A DNA stretch of 64,000 bases, taken from Apostichopus parvimensis (taxonomy: Eukaryota > Echinodermata > Holothuroidea > Aspidochirotida > Stichopodidae). The position numbers and the translations under genes are program-made. This document shows positions 62,801 to 64,000 of this stretch, in pieces. The stretch lies in NCBI GenBank assembly GCA_000934455.1, contig KN887581.1:62001-126000 (forward strand), in the 5' to 3' direction. How positions within the stretch are numbered: position 1 is the first letter of the stretch; each line of letters starts with the position of its first letter. The notes below the pieces were generated by a model. The model did no database searches, was not told where the DNA came from, and saw only the letters and a list, made by a program, of their open reading frames with translations.

Positions 62801-63851
62801 GAAGTGTTGTGGATTCAACCCTGATACACTACAGTTTGCTATTCCTACCCTGGCACGGAAACTTGGCATTGGCTTACGGAAGCTGTCAGATGTTGTTGTT
62901 GCAGAAGCAATCAAGACTTCCAGTGCAAAAAACCAGAAAACGCTGGAAGATTTCATGCGGTTATATGATTTGACTTGGTGAGGGCTGATTGGTAGACATG
63001 CTACGCGACAAGGAGACAGGCAAAAATGGAGCAAACCAGAGAAACTCCCCTTGACTGCAGACAATGTCAAAATGAACTTGTACCTCTCTAAAGCTGAAGG
63101 AGACACTAAGGCTGCTATAAAAGCTGAAGGCATCAACATCACATTATGGAGGCAACTTGCTCAGATTGCTTTAACTCAAACTATAATGTTGAACAGACGC
63201 AGGCCCGGTGAGACTCAATTCCTGGATGTTAATGATTTTCTTAACCCGATGGCATCATCTACGTCACACAATGATGAGATTCTCCAAAGCCTACCACTAG
63301 CTCAACGAATTGCTGCTAAACGGGGCAAACGAGACAGAGGTGTGCCACTAATGATGACTCCAAACGTGAAGGAAAGCATTGAAATGTTAATTTCTTACCG
63401 TGCTGAAGTGAGGGTGAATGCTGACAACCCTTACATTTTTGCGTGCCCCACCGGAAACTCAGTCTTGCCTTTAAGAGGTTACGACCGTATGCACAAGTAT
63501 GCAATGCTATGTGCAGCACGACATCCTGAAACATTAACCCCTACAAAGCTCAGAAAACACCTTGCTACCCTATCACAAATTCTCAGTCTGACAAATGGTG
63601 AACTGGAACAACTGACCAATCCTCTAGGCCATGATTTCAATGTCCACAAACAATATTACAGGCTCCCGCATGAAATGTTGTTTCTGGCCAAGGTTAGTCA
63701 AGTTGTCATTGCTGCAGAGAATGGTCAGCTGGCAAAATATAAAGGCAAGTCAATGGAAGAGATGAATGTCATGGACACAATCAGTGAAAAAAGTGAGCTT
63801 AGTGAAGGAGAAGACGACAATGACAAAGGAACTACCACTCAAACCAAATGA
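59897..63851 (+). pseudogene. SET methyltransferase - C2H2 - tyrosine recombinase (Crypton-like) gene
   Basis: SET part, KMT5A-like. Exon 59897-60017: ERACQIQVDQDGFALHFIND, then FIG|GTAAGT. Exon 61316-61467: GVFCTKGFEEGDFIWEYRGE, then in a shifted frame YPLDRGSFLYFF. Exon from 61836: DATSTEGLGKMVNDSERANC, then VKVVIVDQQPRLCLFAL, a TAG, and QQGTELRYDYGVQNLPW. From ELRYDYG one open frame (61973-62752) runs into two zinc fingers (CLYCQKMVPKLPRHLENNH; CSQCEGYYSRKALWRHMKNC). After a frame change near 62715 the recombinase follows: ISPKAYDDVVDGVKKC, an in-frame TGA at 62979, then TPTKLRKHLATLSQ and LGHDFNVHKQYYRLPHE, carrying the Arg, His-x-x-His and Tyr of tyrosine recombinases. TGA stop at 63849. 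An upstream exon at 58896-58947 is possible but out of phase. Probably inactive. Confidence 0.7.
60018..61315 (+). other. intron between SET exons
   Basis: Bounded by TTG|GTAAGT and GTCAG|GTGTT, which restore the Gly codon of the FIG-GVFCTK junction. It holds a T12G13 homopolymer junction near 60645-60669 and no other recognised feature. Confidence 0.55.
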
Positions 63852-64000
63852 TCATCCAGCATCTCAAGAAAAAGCTTGCACTTCTGGAACACAAAAAATT
63901 TTAAATCACGAATAAGTTGGACGAAGGAAGAGGCCATCCTGCAGGACGATCAGATATCCATTTGCATTAGGTCAGGACATCCACCTAATATTAAAATGTG

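Overview
The window looks like nuclear DNA from a marine invertebrate deuterostome, most plausibly an echinoderm and perhaps a sea cucumber. This is inference. The DNA is AT-rich and intron-bearing. The words TAGGCCTA/TAGCCTA are strongly over-used in apparently host sequence (1-5 kb, 56.3-59.6 kb). Nearly all recognisable coding matter belongs to mobile elements of many classes, mostly decayed and often nested. No complete single-copy host gene could be recognised, and no rRNA, tRNA or CRISPR was seen.

Layout. 1-2.6 kb: non-coding flank. 2.6-9.1 kb: a CACTA/EnSpm-like DNA transposon (copy A) with CACTC...CAGTG ends, dense subterminal ACACAAC/GTTGTGT repeats and part of a SAM + C2H2 + transposase gene, invaded by a ~144-bp tandem repeat. 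9.2-12.4 kb: an orphan 3' exon, a GC-rich minisatellite and a ~390-bp tandem repeat. 12.6-13.2 kb (minus): 3' exons of a Crypton-like tyrosine recombinase gene. 13.6-20.1 kb: a BEL/Pao LTR fossil (minus). 20.7-23.5 kb: a hAT transposase gene of the ZNF862-like type. 24.0-25.0 kb: a FLYWCH + MULE transposase fragment cut by a short inverted-repeat element. 25.0-29.3 kb: no gene seen.

29.3-41.0 kb: copy B of the SAM + C2H2 + transposase gene, the longest, with its C-terminal exons. It is split by a LINE with a 17-bp target duplication, and the LINE is itself split by a 2.3-kb repeat (called R here) packed with AGGTCA half-sites. 41.0-41.9 kb: a foldback element. 42.1-50.9 kb: a Ty3/Gypsy LTR fossil (minus). 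51.3-55.7 kb: a hAT element with a perfect 8-bp target duplication, holding a hAT transposase remnant, a smaller inverted-repeat element and a 5'-truncated LINE. 55.8-56.3 kb: the 5' end and first SAM exon of a third CACTA-like copy (C). 57.3-58.7 kb: a second copy of R.

58.9-63.9 kb: the most interesting locus. A KMT5A-like SET methyltransferase domain runs in one open frame into two C2H2 zinc fingers, with a Crypton-like tyrosine recombinase domain immediately downstream. A DNA-rearranging enzyme joined to a histone-methyltransferase-type domain suggests an element that could alter chromatin where it acts; that role is inference. This copy carries a few frame disruptions and is probably inactive, but the layout should be searched for in intact relatives.
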